DNA of 48,865 nt from Geodermatophilus marinus (GTDB taxonomy: Bacteria; Actinomycetota; Actinomycetes; Mycobacteriales; Geodermatophilaceae): positions 1 through 48,865 of the forward strand of contig NZ_QVQH01000031.1 in NCBI RefSeq assembly GCF_003428645.1. The letters run 5' to 3'. Position numbers and translations under genes: made by a program. A model generated the notes under the pieces. That model was not told where the DNA came from and made no database searches. It saw nothing but the letters and a program-made list of their open reading frames with translations. Shown one piece after another: positions 41,030-48,865 of this stretch. Every line of letters starts with the position of its first letter. The first letter of the stretch is position 1.

Positions 41030-41083
41030 GACCTCGCCGGGGTCTTCGCCGGCCGGGACCTCGCCGGGGTCTTCGCCGGCCGG
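41003..41083. repeat. 27-bp tandem repeat overlapping the ligC stop codon
   Basis: Three 27-bp units stand at 41003, 41030 and 41057. The first encodes the last residues DLAEVFAG and the stop. In units two and three the stop has become CGG, so these copies read DLAGVFAGR. The units differ by only a few bases, indicating recent duplication of the gene's very end. Confidence 0.92.
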
Positions 41084-41226
41084 CACGCCGGGCGCCGACT
41101 GTGATCCTGGTGACGCTGCGGCCCCTGCGGTGCCGGCGGGACCGCGAGGTCAGCGGCCGGGTCGGCGGGGTCCTTCGCGGCCAGGGCGTCTGCACCGCCG
41201 CCGTCGGCCACCTACCCTCGACGATC

Positions 41227-42786
41227 ATGCGCCTGTCCCGCGGTCTGCTGGCCGCTGCCTCCGGCCTGCTCCTGGCCGTCACCGGCTGCTCGTCCGCCGG
41301 TGACGAGCCGGCCGCCTCCGCACCGTCGTCGACGTCGTCCGCGCCGGCCGAGGCGATCGCCCAGGACATCCGGTGGACGCCCTGCGACGAGCAGATCGAC
41401 CCGCTGATCGCCGGGACGCCGGGCAGCGAGCGCGACCTCGCCTTCGAGTGCGGCAGCACCGAGGTGCCGATCAGCTACGAGGAGCCCGACGGCGCCACGC
41501 TGCCGCTGTTCCTCGTCCGGGCGCGGCTGGCCGGTCAGACCGACCGCATCGGCTCCCTGCTGGTCAACCCCGGCGGGCCGGGCGGGTCCGGCGCCGACGC
41601 GGCGATCGGCTCGGCCCTGACGCTGCCGGAGGACGTGCTGCGCCGCTTCGACCTGATCGGCTTCGACCCGCGCGGGGTGGGCCTGTCCACCCCGGTCGAG
41701 TGCGTCCCGGCGGAGCTGAAGGACCGGCTGGTCGCCGCCGAGCCGCGGCCGACCACCGAGGAGCAGCTCGACGAGACCTTCGCCCTCGCGCAGGAGGTCG
41801 CCGACGGCTGCGCCGAGGAGTACGGCGACGCGCTCGGCACCTTCAACACCGTCGACACCGCCCGGGACATGGACCTGCTGCGCCAGTCCCTGGGCGACGA
41901 GCAGCTGACCTACCTCGGCTACTCCTACGGCACCACGCTGGGTTCGACCTACGCCGAGCTGTTCCCGGAGAACGTGCGCGCGCTCGTGCTCGACGCCGCG
42001 GTCGACCCCGACACCGACCCGGTGACCGACGCCGAGACCAGCGCCGCCTCCTTCGAGGCCGGCTTCGACGCCTTCGCGGCCAACTGCACGAAGCTGGTAT
42101 CGGGGTGCCCGCTGGGGGACGACCCGCGCCGGTTCGTGCAGGACCTGCTGGCGCAGGCCGCGCAGGCGCCGATCCCGAGCGCGCGCGAGGGCGAGACGCG
42201 GCAGGCCACCCCCGGCGTCGTCCTCACCGCCGTGCAGGCCGCGCTGTACGACACCGGCGCGTGGCCGCAGCTGGCGCAGGGCCTCGCGGCCGCGCAGCAG
42301 GGCGACTCCCAGCAGCTGTTCTCCCTGGCCGACAGCTACTACGGCCGGCTGCAGGACGGCACGTGGTCCAACCTCATCGACGCCAACCTGGCGGTCAACT
42401 GCGCCGACAGCGACCCCGACGAGCAGGTCGACGAGCAGCGGGTGCGCGAGCTGGCCGCCGACTGGGGTCAGCGCTACCCGCTCTTCGGCGCGGGCTCGGC
42501 GACCGGCCTCCACACCTGCTCGGTCTGGGAGGCCGAGCACACGCCGCTGCCGGAGCGGGACGCCGCGGGGGCCGCGCCGATCCTGGTGGTCGGGAACACC
42601 GGCGACCCGGTGACCCCGCTGACGGGCGCGCAGGACCTCGCCGAGGAGCTCGAGTCCGGCGTGCTGCTCACCTGGGAGGGGCAGGGCCACACCGCCTACC
42701 CGAAGACCGACTGCGTCACCCAGGCGGTGGGTTCCTACCTCGTCGACCTGGTGGTCCCGCAGGACGGGCTGACCTGCCCGGCCTGA
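41227..42786 (+). CDS. Secreted alpha/beta-hydrolase lipoprotein, tripeptidyl-aminopeptidase-like
   Basis: The 519-residue protein begins with a lipoprotein signal (LLAAASGLLLAVTGCSSAG, lipobox VTGC, Cys near 21), so it should be anchored outside the membrane. The mature part is an S33-type alpha/beta hydrolase like actinobacterial tripeptidyl aminopeptidases. It has the oxyanion NPGGPGGSG (about 115-123), the nucleophile in YLGYSYGTTLGS, the acid in GNTGDPVTPL and the histidine in GQGHTAYP. The C-terminal TAP-like domain is recognisable. ATG 41227 starts the signal peptide; upstream frame is unsupported. It lies between ligC and the polymerase gene but shows no obvious functional link to repair. 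Confidence 0.93.
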   Translation: MRLSRGLLAAASGLLLAVTGCSSAGDEPAASAPSSTSSAPAEAIAQDIRWTPCDEQIDPLIAGTPGSERDLAFECGSTEVPISYEEPDGATLPLFLVRARLAGQTDRIGSLLVNPGGPGGSGADAAIGSALTLPEDVLRRFDLIGFDPRGVGLSTPVECVPAELKDRLVAAEPRPTTEEQLDETFALAQEVADGCAEEYGDALGTFNTVDTARDMDLLRQSLGDEQLTYLGYSYGTTLGSTYAELFPENVRALVLDAAVDPDTDPVTDAETSAASFEAGFDAFAANCTKLVSGCPLGDDPRRFVQDLLAQAAQAPIPSAREGETRQATPGVVLTAVQAALYDTGAWPQLAQGLAAAQQGDSQQLFSLADSYYGRLQDGTWSNLIDANLAVNCADSDPDEQVDEQRVRELAADWGQRYPLFGAGSATGLHTCSVWEAEHTPLPERDAAGAAPILVVGNTGDPVTPLTGAQDLAEELESGVLLTWEGQGHTAYPKTDCVTQAVGSYLVDLVVPQDGLTCPA

Positions 42787-42834
42787 CTCCCCTAGGGTCC
42801 GCGGGGTGAGCTCCTCCCCCGGGTCCGGTCGGTG

Positions 42835-43902
42835 ATGGCGTCGTCGAAGGACGCCGTCCTGCTGCAGGTCGACGGCCGGGAGGTGCGGGTCTCCAACCCG
42901 GAGAAGCCGTACTTCGCCGAGCGCGGGATCCGCAAGATCGACGTCGTCGAGTACTTCCTCTCTGTCGGCGACGGGGTCCTGGCCGCCCTGCGGGACCGGC
43001 CGACGACGCTGGAGCGCTGGCCGGGCGGGGTGTTCGAGGGGGCGCGGCTGTCGACGCGGGTGGACAACACCGGCGACGCCTTCTACCAGAAGCGGGTGCC
43101 GAAGAACGCCCCCGACTGGGTGCCGACCGCGCACATCACCTTCCCGAGCGGGCGGACGGCGGACGAGATCGCACCCGACTCGGTCGCCGTCGTCGCGTGG
43201 TGCGCCAACCTCGGGACGCTCACCTTCCACCCGTGGCCGGTGGACAAGACCGACGTCGAGTCGCCGAACCAGCTCCGCATCGACCTCGACCCGCAGCCGG
43301 GCACCGACTTCGCCGACGCCGTGCGGGTGGCCCCGCACGTCCGGGAGCTGCTGGGCGAGTTCGGCATGCAGGGCTGGCCGAAGACCTCCGGCGGGCGCGG
43401 GGTGCACGTCTACGTGCCCATCCAGCCGCGGTGGACCTTCACCGAGGTCCGCCGCGCGGTGATCGCCTTCGGCCGCGAGCTGGAGCGCCGGCTGCCCGAC
43501 CAGGTGACCATGTCGTGGTGGAAGGAGGAGCGCGGCGAGAAGATCTTCATCGACTACAACCAGATGGCCCGGGACCGCACGATCGCCAGCGCCTACTCCA
43601 TCCGGCCCCGGCCGCACGCGCCGGTGTCGGCGCCGGTCGACTGGGACGAGCTGCCCGACGTCCGGCCCGAGGACTTCGACGTCCTCACCATGCCCGCCCG
43701 GTTCCGCGAGGTCGGCGACAAGCACGCCGGCCTGGCCGAGCACGCCTTCGGCATCGAGCCGCTGCTGGAGCTGGCCGACCGCCAGGCGAGGGACGACGAC
43801 CTCGGCGACCTGCCCTACCCGCCGGACTACCCGAAGATGCCGGGCGAGCCGATGCGGGTCCAGCCGAGCCGGGCTAAGCGCCCTACCAGCGAGAACGAGT
43901 GA
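42835..43902 (+). CDS. Stand-alone LigD-type polymerase/primase domain (PolDom)
   Basis: The 355-residue protein is an archaeo-eukaryotic-primase-fold polymerase like the LigD polymerase domain or mycobacterial Prim-PolC. Catalytic aspartates Asp150 and Asp152 sit in RIDLDPQPG. Other motifs are GWPKTSGGRGVHVYVPI (DNA and nucleotide contact) and KIFIDYNQMARDRT, plus the opening VSNPEKPYFAERGI. It fills gaps and extends ends with ribonucleotides for a partner ligase, most likely the nearby LigC. No Ku gene is in the window. ATG 42835 is one codon after an equally possible GTG. Polymerase activity is predicted from intact motifs. Confidence 0.93.
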   Translation: MASSKDAVLLQVDGREVRVSNPEKPYFAERGIRKIDVVEYFLSVGDGVLAALRDRPTTLERWPGGVFEGARLSTRVDNTGDAFYQKRVPKNAPDWVPTAHITFPSGRTADEIAPDSVAVVAWCANLGTLTFHPWPVDKTDVESPNQLRIDLDPQPGTDFADAVRVAPHVRELLGEFGMQGWPKTSGGRGVHVYVPIQPRWTFTEVRRAVIAFGRELERRLPDQVTMSWWKEERGEKIFIDYNQMARDRTIASAYSIRPRPHAPVSAPVDWDELPDVRPEDFDVLTMPARFREVGDKHAGLAEHAFGIEPLLELADRQARDDDLGDLPYPPDYPKMPGEPMRVQPSRAKRPTSENE

Positions 43903-43957
43903 TCCCGACGCTTTCGCGGGCCTAGCACAGCGCTCACTCGCCCGATAACCTGCCGCC

Positions 43958-44881
43958 GTGGCGATCCGGCTCGAGGACCTGCTGGCGTCCTTCCGGCGGC
44001 ACCTCCGGGCCGCCGCCAAGGCGCCCCGGACCATCGAGCTGTACGGCCAGAGCGTCGAGTACTTCAGCCGCTGGCTCGCCGATCGCAGCCGGCCGGCGAC
44101 ACTGGACGAGCTGACCAGGCACGCGATCAGCGCCTGGCTGGCGGAGCTCGCCGAGACGTGCGAGCCCTCCACCGTCGGCACCCGGCTGCGCGGGATGCGC
44201 CGGTTTTGCCGCTGGCTGGTCACTGAAGGGGAACTGGAGAAGGCCCCCACCGACGGCATCGAGATCCCCAGCCCGCCCGATAAGCCGGTGCCGATCCTCA
44301 CCGACGACGAGATCGCCGCCCTGCTGAAGGCCTGCGCGGTCGGCCGCGGCCGGCCCGGGAGCTTCGACCGCACCGTGTTCCTCGGGCGTCGAGACGAGGT
44401 CGTCCTGCGCCTGCTGCTCGACACCGGCGTACGGGTCTCGGAGCTGTGCGGCCTTGAGCTGACCGACGTCGACCTCGACCGGGAGCTGGCCTACGTCACC
44501 GGCAAGGGCTCCCGTCCGCGGGTGGTGCCCTTCGGTGCGAAGACCGCGCAGGCGGTGGACCGCTACCTGCGGGTGCGAGCGCTGCACCCGCACGCTCGGT
44601 CGACGCGGCTGCTGCTGGGCCAGCGTGGCCCGATGACGCCCGATGGCGCCCGCGACGTCCTCCACATCCGAGCGGCGCAGGCCGGGGTCGCCGACGTGCA
44701 CCCGCACCGCTTCCGGCACACCTTCGCCCACCGCTGGCTGGCCGGAGGAGGACAGGAGCGGGACCTGATGATGCTCGCCGGTTGGCGCTCGGACGACATG
44801 CTGTCCCGCTACGCCGCCTCGACAGCGGTCGAGCGCGCGCACGACGCGCACCGGCGTCTCGGCCTCGGAGATCGACTGTGA
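43958..44881 (+). CDS. Tyrosine recombinase / site-specific integrase
   Basis: This 307-residue recombinase has an N-terminal SAM-like core-binding domain (about 1-105) and a C-terminal catalytic domain. The full set of active residues is visible: Arg159 (DTGVRVSEL), Lys183 (TGKGSRP), His250 and Arg253 (HPHRFRHTF), Trp276 in place of the second His (MLAGWRS), and nucleophile Tyr285 (MLSRYAAS). Length is typical of XerC/D-like and small integron-type enzymes. GTG 43958 is the only start before the conserved IRLEDLL. It stands at the edge where GC content and codon use change, next to the Hachiman genes, so it may have brought that island. No tRNA or att repeat is visible beside it. Confidence 0.92.
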   Translation: MAIRLEDLLASFRRHLRAAAKAPRTIELYGQSVEYFSRWLADRSRPATLDELTRHAISAWLAELAETCEPSTVGTRLRGMRRFCRWLVTEGELEKAPTDGIEIPSPPDKPVPILTDDEIAALLKACAVGRGRPGSFDRTVFLGRRDEVVLRLLLDTGVRVSELCGLELTDVDLDRELAYVTGKGSRPRVVPFGAKTAQAVDRYLRVRALHPHARSTRLLLGQRGPMTPDGARDVLHIRAAQAGVADVHPHRFRHTFAHRWLAGGGQERDLMMLAGWRSDDMLSRYAASTAVERAHDAHRRLGLGDRL

Positions 44882-45004
44882 GCCGGTGTTCCCCGTGACG
44901 TGACCCCGCTGCTAGCCCGACCTGCACGCATCACACCACGGGGTCTTGCCGGCATGGGCTAGACCGACACGATACGCTTTGGCTTGACAGCAGGGGGTGA
45001 CGAT

Positions 45005-45895
45005 ATGGGCCTTGCGGCGCTGCCTGCGCGCCATGGAGAGTGCCGCTGCCGCCCCGACCCGGACGAACTGCCAGAGCCCCTCCTCCACACGCACCTCGAG
45101 GATCAGAACATCGCCCCGCCCTTGGCCGTTCTCGGCGTCGGGTACGAACTCAAGACCTGGCGGGCCGACGCCCTCGCCAACCACATCCTCGACTGGGTAC
45201 TCGACTTCGCGCTGCGGCCCGAGGAGCGGCGTCCGTTGAACCCGGGCCGAGCCCGTGCGGTCATGCGTCGCGCAGTTGAGGCGACGTTCGGCAACGGCAC
45301 GGATCGCGGCGTGCCGGGCGAGATCCTGCTGCATGCCGTCTGCCGCCAGTTTTTCGGCAGTGACACTGTCATCAGCAAGGTCTTCTTCAAGACCGCCGAC
45401 AACGACACCTACAAGGGGTTCGACGGCGTCCACTGCGTGCACAACCACCTTGACGAACTGGAACTGTGGCTCGGCGAGGCCAAGTTCTATCGCAGCCTCG
45501 AATCCGCGATCCGAGCCGCGCTGGACGACCTGGAGGAGCACCTGCGCCGCGGCTACCTCCGCAACGAGTTCGCCATCGTGGCGGAGAAGATTGACGACAG
45601 CCACCCGCACGCCGACGAGCTGCGACGGCTCATGCACCCCCACACCTCGCTCGATGAGGTGTTCGACCGCATCGTCGTCCCCGTGCTGATTGCGTACGAC
45701 AGCGACGCGACGAGCAAGCACGAGAGGCTCTGCCCCGAATACCACGAGGCCTTGGAGGCCGAGGCACGGCGCGCGTGGCTGCGGTTCTCCCGCGGCGTCG
45801 ACGCCGCCCTCCCCGTTACCGTGCGCTTGTTCTTGGTGCCGATGGCCGACACGACCGCGCTTCTCGCCGCCCTGCACGAGGAATTGGGCCGTTGA
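45005..45895 (+). CDS. hamA: Hachiman defence nuclease HamA (DUF1837)
   Basis: The 296-residue protein matches HamA (DUF1837), the effector nuclease of the Hachiman anti-phage system. A PD-(D/E)xK-type core is visible: Asp140 in KGFDGVH, then Glu158 and Lys160 in LWLGEAKFY. The conserved GYELKTW stretch is near 46-52. In Hachiman, HamA is held by the helicase HamB and released or activated on infection to damage DNA. ATG 45005 has a G-rich AGGGGG 7 bases upstream; a TTG further upstream is possible but less likely. Codon use is visibly less GC-rich than in neighbouring genes, indicating transfer. Its partner gene downstream is broken. Confidence 0.85.
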   Translation: MGLAALPARHGECRCRPDPDELPEPLLHTHLEDQNIAPPLAVLGVGYELKTWRADALANHILDWVLDFALRPEERRPLNPGRARAVMRRAVEATFGNGTDRGVPGEILLHAVCRQFFGSDTVISKVFFKTADNDTYKGFDGVHCVHNHLDELELWLGEAKFYRSLESAIRAALDDLEEHLRRGYLRNEFAIVAEKIDDSHPHADELRRLMHPHTSLDEVFDRIVVPVLIAYDSDATSKHERLCPEYHEALEAEARRAWLRFSRGVDAALPVTVRLFLVPMADTTALLAALHEELGR

Positions 45896-45897
45896 GT

Positions 45898-46623
45898 GTG
45901 ACTTTCACGGAGGCCCGCGGCCTCGTCGCGCGGGGGGACCTCGCCGGAAACAACACCTTCGACGTCCTTGTCGCAGTCGCTCGCCGCGGCTCGGTCGGCG
46001 ACCGGGACCAGGCCCGTGAACTGCTCATCCGGCTGCTCGCACGGCGTAACAAGATTCCTCCCGGCGCCGACGGTCTCCTTCAGGCCCTCGTCCGCGAGCA
46101 CGGCCTATACCCCTACCTCCGAGACGTTGTGGAACTGTCGGTCGCCGACCGCCTCGCCTACGAGGCGCACCGCCCCGAAAGCATGACGGACGACCGCATC
46201 GTCTTCCACACCGAGCAGGCGCTCGTCTATGAGCGCCTCCTTGCTGGAGAAAACGTCGTGCTCTCCGCGCCCACCAGCTTTGGCAAGAGCCTCGTCGTCG
46301 ACGCCATTCTCGCGCGGCAGGACTTCCGCAACGCCGCCGTCGTCGTCCCCACCATCGCCCTCATGGATGAGTGCCGTCGCCGGATGTCCAGGCTTGACCA
46401 TAAGTACAAGATCGTGACACACGGATCGCAGGCCCTTGAGGCAAGGAACCTGTTCGTCATGACGCAGGAACGGCTGCTCGAGGTCCGCGAGCTGCCGCCG
46501 CTGGACTTCTTTGTCATCGACGAGTTTTACAAGCTCGACCCTGCTCACAGCGACGAGCGATCGAACCGTCTCAACATCGTGTTCCATCGGTTGCTGAACA
46601 CTGGCGCGCAGTACTACCTACTA
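45898..46623 (+). pseudogene. hamB: Hachiman helicase HamB, 5' fragment cut by an IS630 element
   Basis: The remaining 242 residues hold the N-terminus and first helicase domain of a superfamily 2 protein. They include FHTEQALVYERLL (Q-motif-like, about 103-115), Walker A APTSFGKS (124-131), motif Ia VVVPTIALMDECRRR and motif II DEFY (208-211). The frame then ends at QYYLL, exactly at the TA where the IS begins; motifs III to VI and the C-terminal region are missing. The start may be GTG 45898, or TTG 45892 overlapping the hamA stop; the reported start is a choice between them. Without HamB's ATPase, the nuclease cannot be controlled in the known way. Confidence 0.82.
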
Positions 46624-47733
46624 GTGCTCCGTAACTGACGCGGTTGGTGTCTTGCGGCGTCGCGGGTCGGTGGCCTTGGCGATGACCGTGTCGGGGTCCT
46701 TGGTCCAGGTGAACGGAGCGCAGCGGTCGTTCCAGGCGGCGATGAACCGCTCGATCGCGGCGATCAGGTCGGTGACGGTCGGGAAGTTGCCGCGGCGCAG
46801 CGCCTGGCGGGTGATGATCGAGAAGAATGCCTCCACTAGATTCAGCCAGGATCCCGAGGTCGGGGTGAAGTGCAGCGTCACCCGGGGATGACGACCCAAC
46901 CAGGCCCGCACCGCCGGGTGCTTGTGGGTGGCCAGGTTGTCGACCACCACGTGCAGCTCGCGGCGCGGATAGGCGGCGGCCACCTGCTTGAGGAAGGCCA
47001 GGAACTCCTGGTGCCGATGCCGCTCGGTGCACGCCTCGGTGACCTTGCCGGTGGCCACCTCCAGCGCTGCGAACAGCGTGGTGGTGCCGTGCCGGACGTA
47101 GTCGAAGCTGGCCGCCGCCGGATGCCCGGGTCGCACCGGCAGCGTGGGGGCGGTCCGCTCCAGCGCCTGGATCTGCGGCTTCTCGTCCACGCAGAGCACC
47201 ACGGCCTTCTCGGGTGGATGTAGGTACAGCCCGACGACGTCGCGGATCTTGCCCTCGAGCTCGGGGTCGGTGGAGAACTTGAACGTCGCCGCCCGCCACG
47301 GTTGCACGCCGAAGCGGTGCCAGATCCGGGCGATGGTGGCGTGCGAGATGGGCGTGCCCTCACCGGCCAACGCCACGGCCAGCAGCCGCGAGGACCAGTG
47401 CGTGGCCCCGAACTGGGCCGGCGGCTCGGTCAGCGTCAGCTCCAGCACCCGATCGCGCAGCGCCTCGGGCAACTGCGCCGGCTTGCCCGGCCGGGGCAGG
47501 GCCTCCAGTCCGGCCAGGCCGTGCTCGGCGTAGCGCCCGCGCCAGGTCACCACCGTGCCCTCGGCGCAGCCGACGATCGCCGCGATCTGCTTGCCCGGCA
47601 CACCGTCGGCGGCCAGCAGCACGATCCGCGCCCGCTCAACCACCCGGGCCGGCGCTCCCTTGTCCCGCACCCGCCGCTCCAGCTCCCGCCGATCGGCCTC
47701 CGCTACCTCGACCGTCCGCACATGTGCAGGCAT
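46621..47733 (-). CDS. IS630-family DDE transposase
   Basis: The 370-residue transposase has N-terminal helix-turn-helix segments (VPGKQIAAIVGCAEGTVVTWR, about 45-65) and a second HTH region near 125-140. A DDE catalytic domain follows with Asp183 (VVLCVDEKPQ), Asp265 (HVVVDNLATHK) and Glu301 (SGSWLNLVEAFF). Length is typical and no frameshift is seen. The ATG at 47733 is chosen from MPAHVRTVEV; an earlier in-frame ATG ten codons upstream is possible, and neither has a good ribosome site. The stop TAG is completed by the flanking TA target and the next base. Confidence 0.93.
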   Translation of the reverse strand: MPAHVRTVEVAEADRRELERRVRDKGAPARVVERARIVLLAADGVPGKQIAAIVGCAEGTVVTWRGRYAEHGLAGLEALPRPGKPAQLPEALRDRVLELTLTEPPAQFGATHWSSRLLAVALAGEGTPISHATIARIWHRFGVQPWRAATFKFSTDPELEGKIRDVVGLYLHPPEKAVVLCVDEKPQIQALERTAPTLPVRPGHPAAASFDYVRHGTTTLFAALEVATGKVTEACTERHRHQEFLAFLKQVAAAYPRRELHVVVDNLATHKHPAVRAWLGRHPRVTLHFTPTSGSWLNLVEAFFSIITRQALRRGNFPTVTDLIAAIERFIAAWNDRCAPFTWTKDPDTVIAKATDPRRRKTPTASVTEH

Positions 47734-47788
47734 AAGAAATGGTCGGCCCCGCGGCGTGATCACATCAACCAGGACCGCGACGGAGCAC
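46624..47788 (-). mobile_element. IS630-family insertion sequence, complete, 1165 bp
   Basis: The element runs between flanking TA dinucleotides (46622-46623 and 47789-47790), the target-site duplication of this family. Its ends are inverted repeats, GTGCTCCGT on the left and the matching ACGGAGCAC on the right. One leftward transposase gene fills it. Intact ends and a clean DDE catalytic triad suggest a recent, possibly active copy. The sequence to its left is hamB and to its right a decayed IS30, so the two flanks do not belong to one gene. Confidence 0.92.
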
Positions 47789-47790
47789 TA

Positions 47791-48739
47791 GATCTGGAGA
47801 CCGAGTATTGGAGGCTGCTGGCCTCCGGCGTCGGCACGGTGGTGGCGTGCAAGCTGCTGGGCATCGGCCGCAAGACCGGCTACCGCTGGCCCCGAGAACG
47901 GCGGCCTACCGCCGGCGCGGCTGGCCGAGTCCTCCCGCTCCACCCGGTTCCTCTCCCTACTGGAGCGCCAACGGGTCGCCACCCTGCGCGGCCGCGGACT
48001 CGGCGTCCGCGAGATCGCCCGCCGACTGGGCCGGGCCCCGTCGACGATCAGCCGGGAGCTGCGCCGTCTACGGCCACACGACCGGGGCATCTACGACGGC
48101 GACCTGGCCCACGCCCGGGCCCGCGAGGAGGCGCCGGCCGCGGCGACCGCTGCTGGCCCGTGAGCCCGAGCTGCGCCGCATCGTGCAGGACAAGCTGGAA
48201 CTGGAGTGGAGCCCGGCGCAGATCGCCGCCCACCTCCGCGAGGCCTATCCCAACCGGAGCGAGTGGCACCTGTGCCACGAGACCATCTACCAGGCCCTCT
48301 ACCACGGCGGAAAGGGCGGCCTGAGCAGGACGTTGACCAAGAAGCTGCGCACCGGCCGGCCGCTGCGCCGGCGCCGTCGCAGCGCGGTGGCCCGGTCGCT
48401 CGTTTCCTCGCTCCGGCTCGGCTCATCGACCAGCGTCCCGCGGAGGTCGAGCAGCGCACCCGGATCGGGGACTGGGAGGGCGACCTGATCGTCGGGCGGA
48501 TGAGCCGCTCGGCGATCGGGACCCTCGTCGACCGCCGCACCGGCTTTCTGCGCCTGGTGCACCTACCCGATGGACACGGCGCCGAGCAGCTGCGCGTGGC
48601 GATGCCGCCGGTCCTGGCCGCGGTGCCGGCCCTGGCCCGGCAGACATTGACCTGGGACCAGGGCTCGGAGATGGCCCGCCATGATCAGCTGTCGGAGTTC
48701 TTCGCCGAGGGCATCTTCTTCGCCCACCCCGGCAGCCCT
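47791..48739 (+). pseudogene. Degenerate IS30-family transposase (several frameshifts, both ends missing)
   Basis: Rightward reading restores an IS30 transposase only by changing frame at least three times. The pieces are LETEYWRLLASGVGTVVACK (frame 1 to about 47890), LSLLERQRVATLRGRGLG and REIARRLGRAPSTISREL (to about 48150), REPELRRIVQDKLELEWSPA and ETIYQALYHGGKGG (to about 48380), then IGDWEGDLIVGR and LTWDQGSEMARHDQLSEFFA. The last piece breaks off at HPGSP, before the final catalytic region. The first residues are missing at the IS630 junction. It cannot make a working transposase. Confidence 0.85.
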
Positions 48740-48865
48740 GACGGCGCTCAGGTGAATCTCCCCAGAGCTGCTCACTGAAAGTCCCCACCCGTGGAGCTCC
48801 GCCAGAGACGGCGGGGGCTCCTCCGAGGATGGCGGTCTCTGACCACCGCACCACCTCGAAGGAGC
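48740..48865. other. Unassigned 126-bp stretch at the right edge, probably part of another mobile element
   Basis: Similarity to IS30 stops abruptly near 48740. The following GGTGAATCTCCCCAGAG and CTGAAAGTCCCCACCC look like the non-coding end of some insertion sequence. An ATG at 48829 opens a frame of 12 codons to the edge, too short to judge. I cannot name the family. An abrupt junction inside a transposase is consistent with a further insertion or a chimeric contig end. Confidence 0.35.

Noticed and set aside
43903..43957. Possible tRNA or att site upstream of the integrase
   Set aside because: The 55 bases contain no cloverleaf or CCA-like end and no repeat of it is visible nearby.
41212..44424. 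Long leftward open frame opposite the lipoprotein and polymerase genes
   Set aside because: Same antisense artefact; both genes on the plus strand have complete catalytic motifs.
47302..47790. Rightward frame entering the IS30 remnant from within the IS630 element
   Set aside because: It is antisense to the transposase and becomes meaningful only after the IS630 right end, so it is not a fused gene.

Overview
The window reads as chromosome of a very high-GC actinobacterium. Nearly every gene uses GC-rich third codon positions, GTG starts are common, and stop/start overlaps of the GTGA/ATGA type are frequent. The gene mix (three-gene trehalose pathway, resuscitation-promoting factor behind a c-di-AMP riboswitch, LigC plus a LigD-type polymerase, large TerD/TerC stress region) fits a desiccation- and radiation-tolerant soil or stone actinobacterium such as the Geodermatophilaceae. 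That family assignment is inference. Mobile-element sequence lies at both edges (IS3-type start at bases 1 to about 125, IS remnants from 46624 to 48865), which suggests a contig bounded by repeats.

Layout. 1-7.1 kb: an alpha/beta hydrolase whose 3' end runs into IS3-like DNA, a small membrane protein, uvrA, an amidase, a divergent MBL-fold hydrolase and a small membrane protein. 7.2-10.9 kb: a leftward metabolic set (SnoaL-like protein, SDR, acetamidase/formamidase-like protein, FMN alpha-hydroxy-acid oxidase). 10.9-27.8 kb: a large Ter-type stress region. It holds two TerA-like proteins, one canonical TerD, a TerD-vWA protein, two different TerC-superfamily membrane proteins, three tandem AIM24 genes, a coiled-coil protein and a translationally coupled enzymatic module (CitE-like aldolase, PRTase/TRSP protein, StiP-family protein, HAD phosphatase). 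It also contains an S9 peptidase homologue whose nucleophile serine is glycine. The second TerC gene has a yybP-ykoY-type (Mn2+) riboswitch with a Shine-Dalgarno-sequestering hairpin. 27.9-30.1 kb: uvrB.

30.5-39.3 kb: glgX-treY, a large perfect palindrome, a c-di-AMP riboswitch with an rpf gene, a frameshifted membrane-protein remnant, treZ and a RibD-C-like reductase. 39.2-39.8 kb: a VapBC-type toxin-antitoxin pair. 39.9-43.9 kb: ligC, a lipoprotein peptidase and a stand-alone LigD-type primase-polymerase. 43.9-48.9 kb: an accessory island of lower GC, with a tyrosine recombinase, hamA and a 5' fragment of hamB (Hachiman anti-phage system). hamB is cut after helicase motif II by an intact IS630-family element that abuts a decayed IS30-family transposase.

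Working together: uvrA/uvrB and ligC/polymerase are DNA-repair functions flanking stress loci. The Ter region appears to combine metal handling (two TerC, one under Mn2+ control), Ca2+-binding TerD-type proteins and synthesis of an unknown, probably nucleoside-like product. glgX/treY/treZ turn glycogen into trehalose, and rpf links cell-wall remodelling to c-di-AMP. The Hachiman locus looks inactivated.
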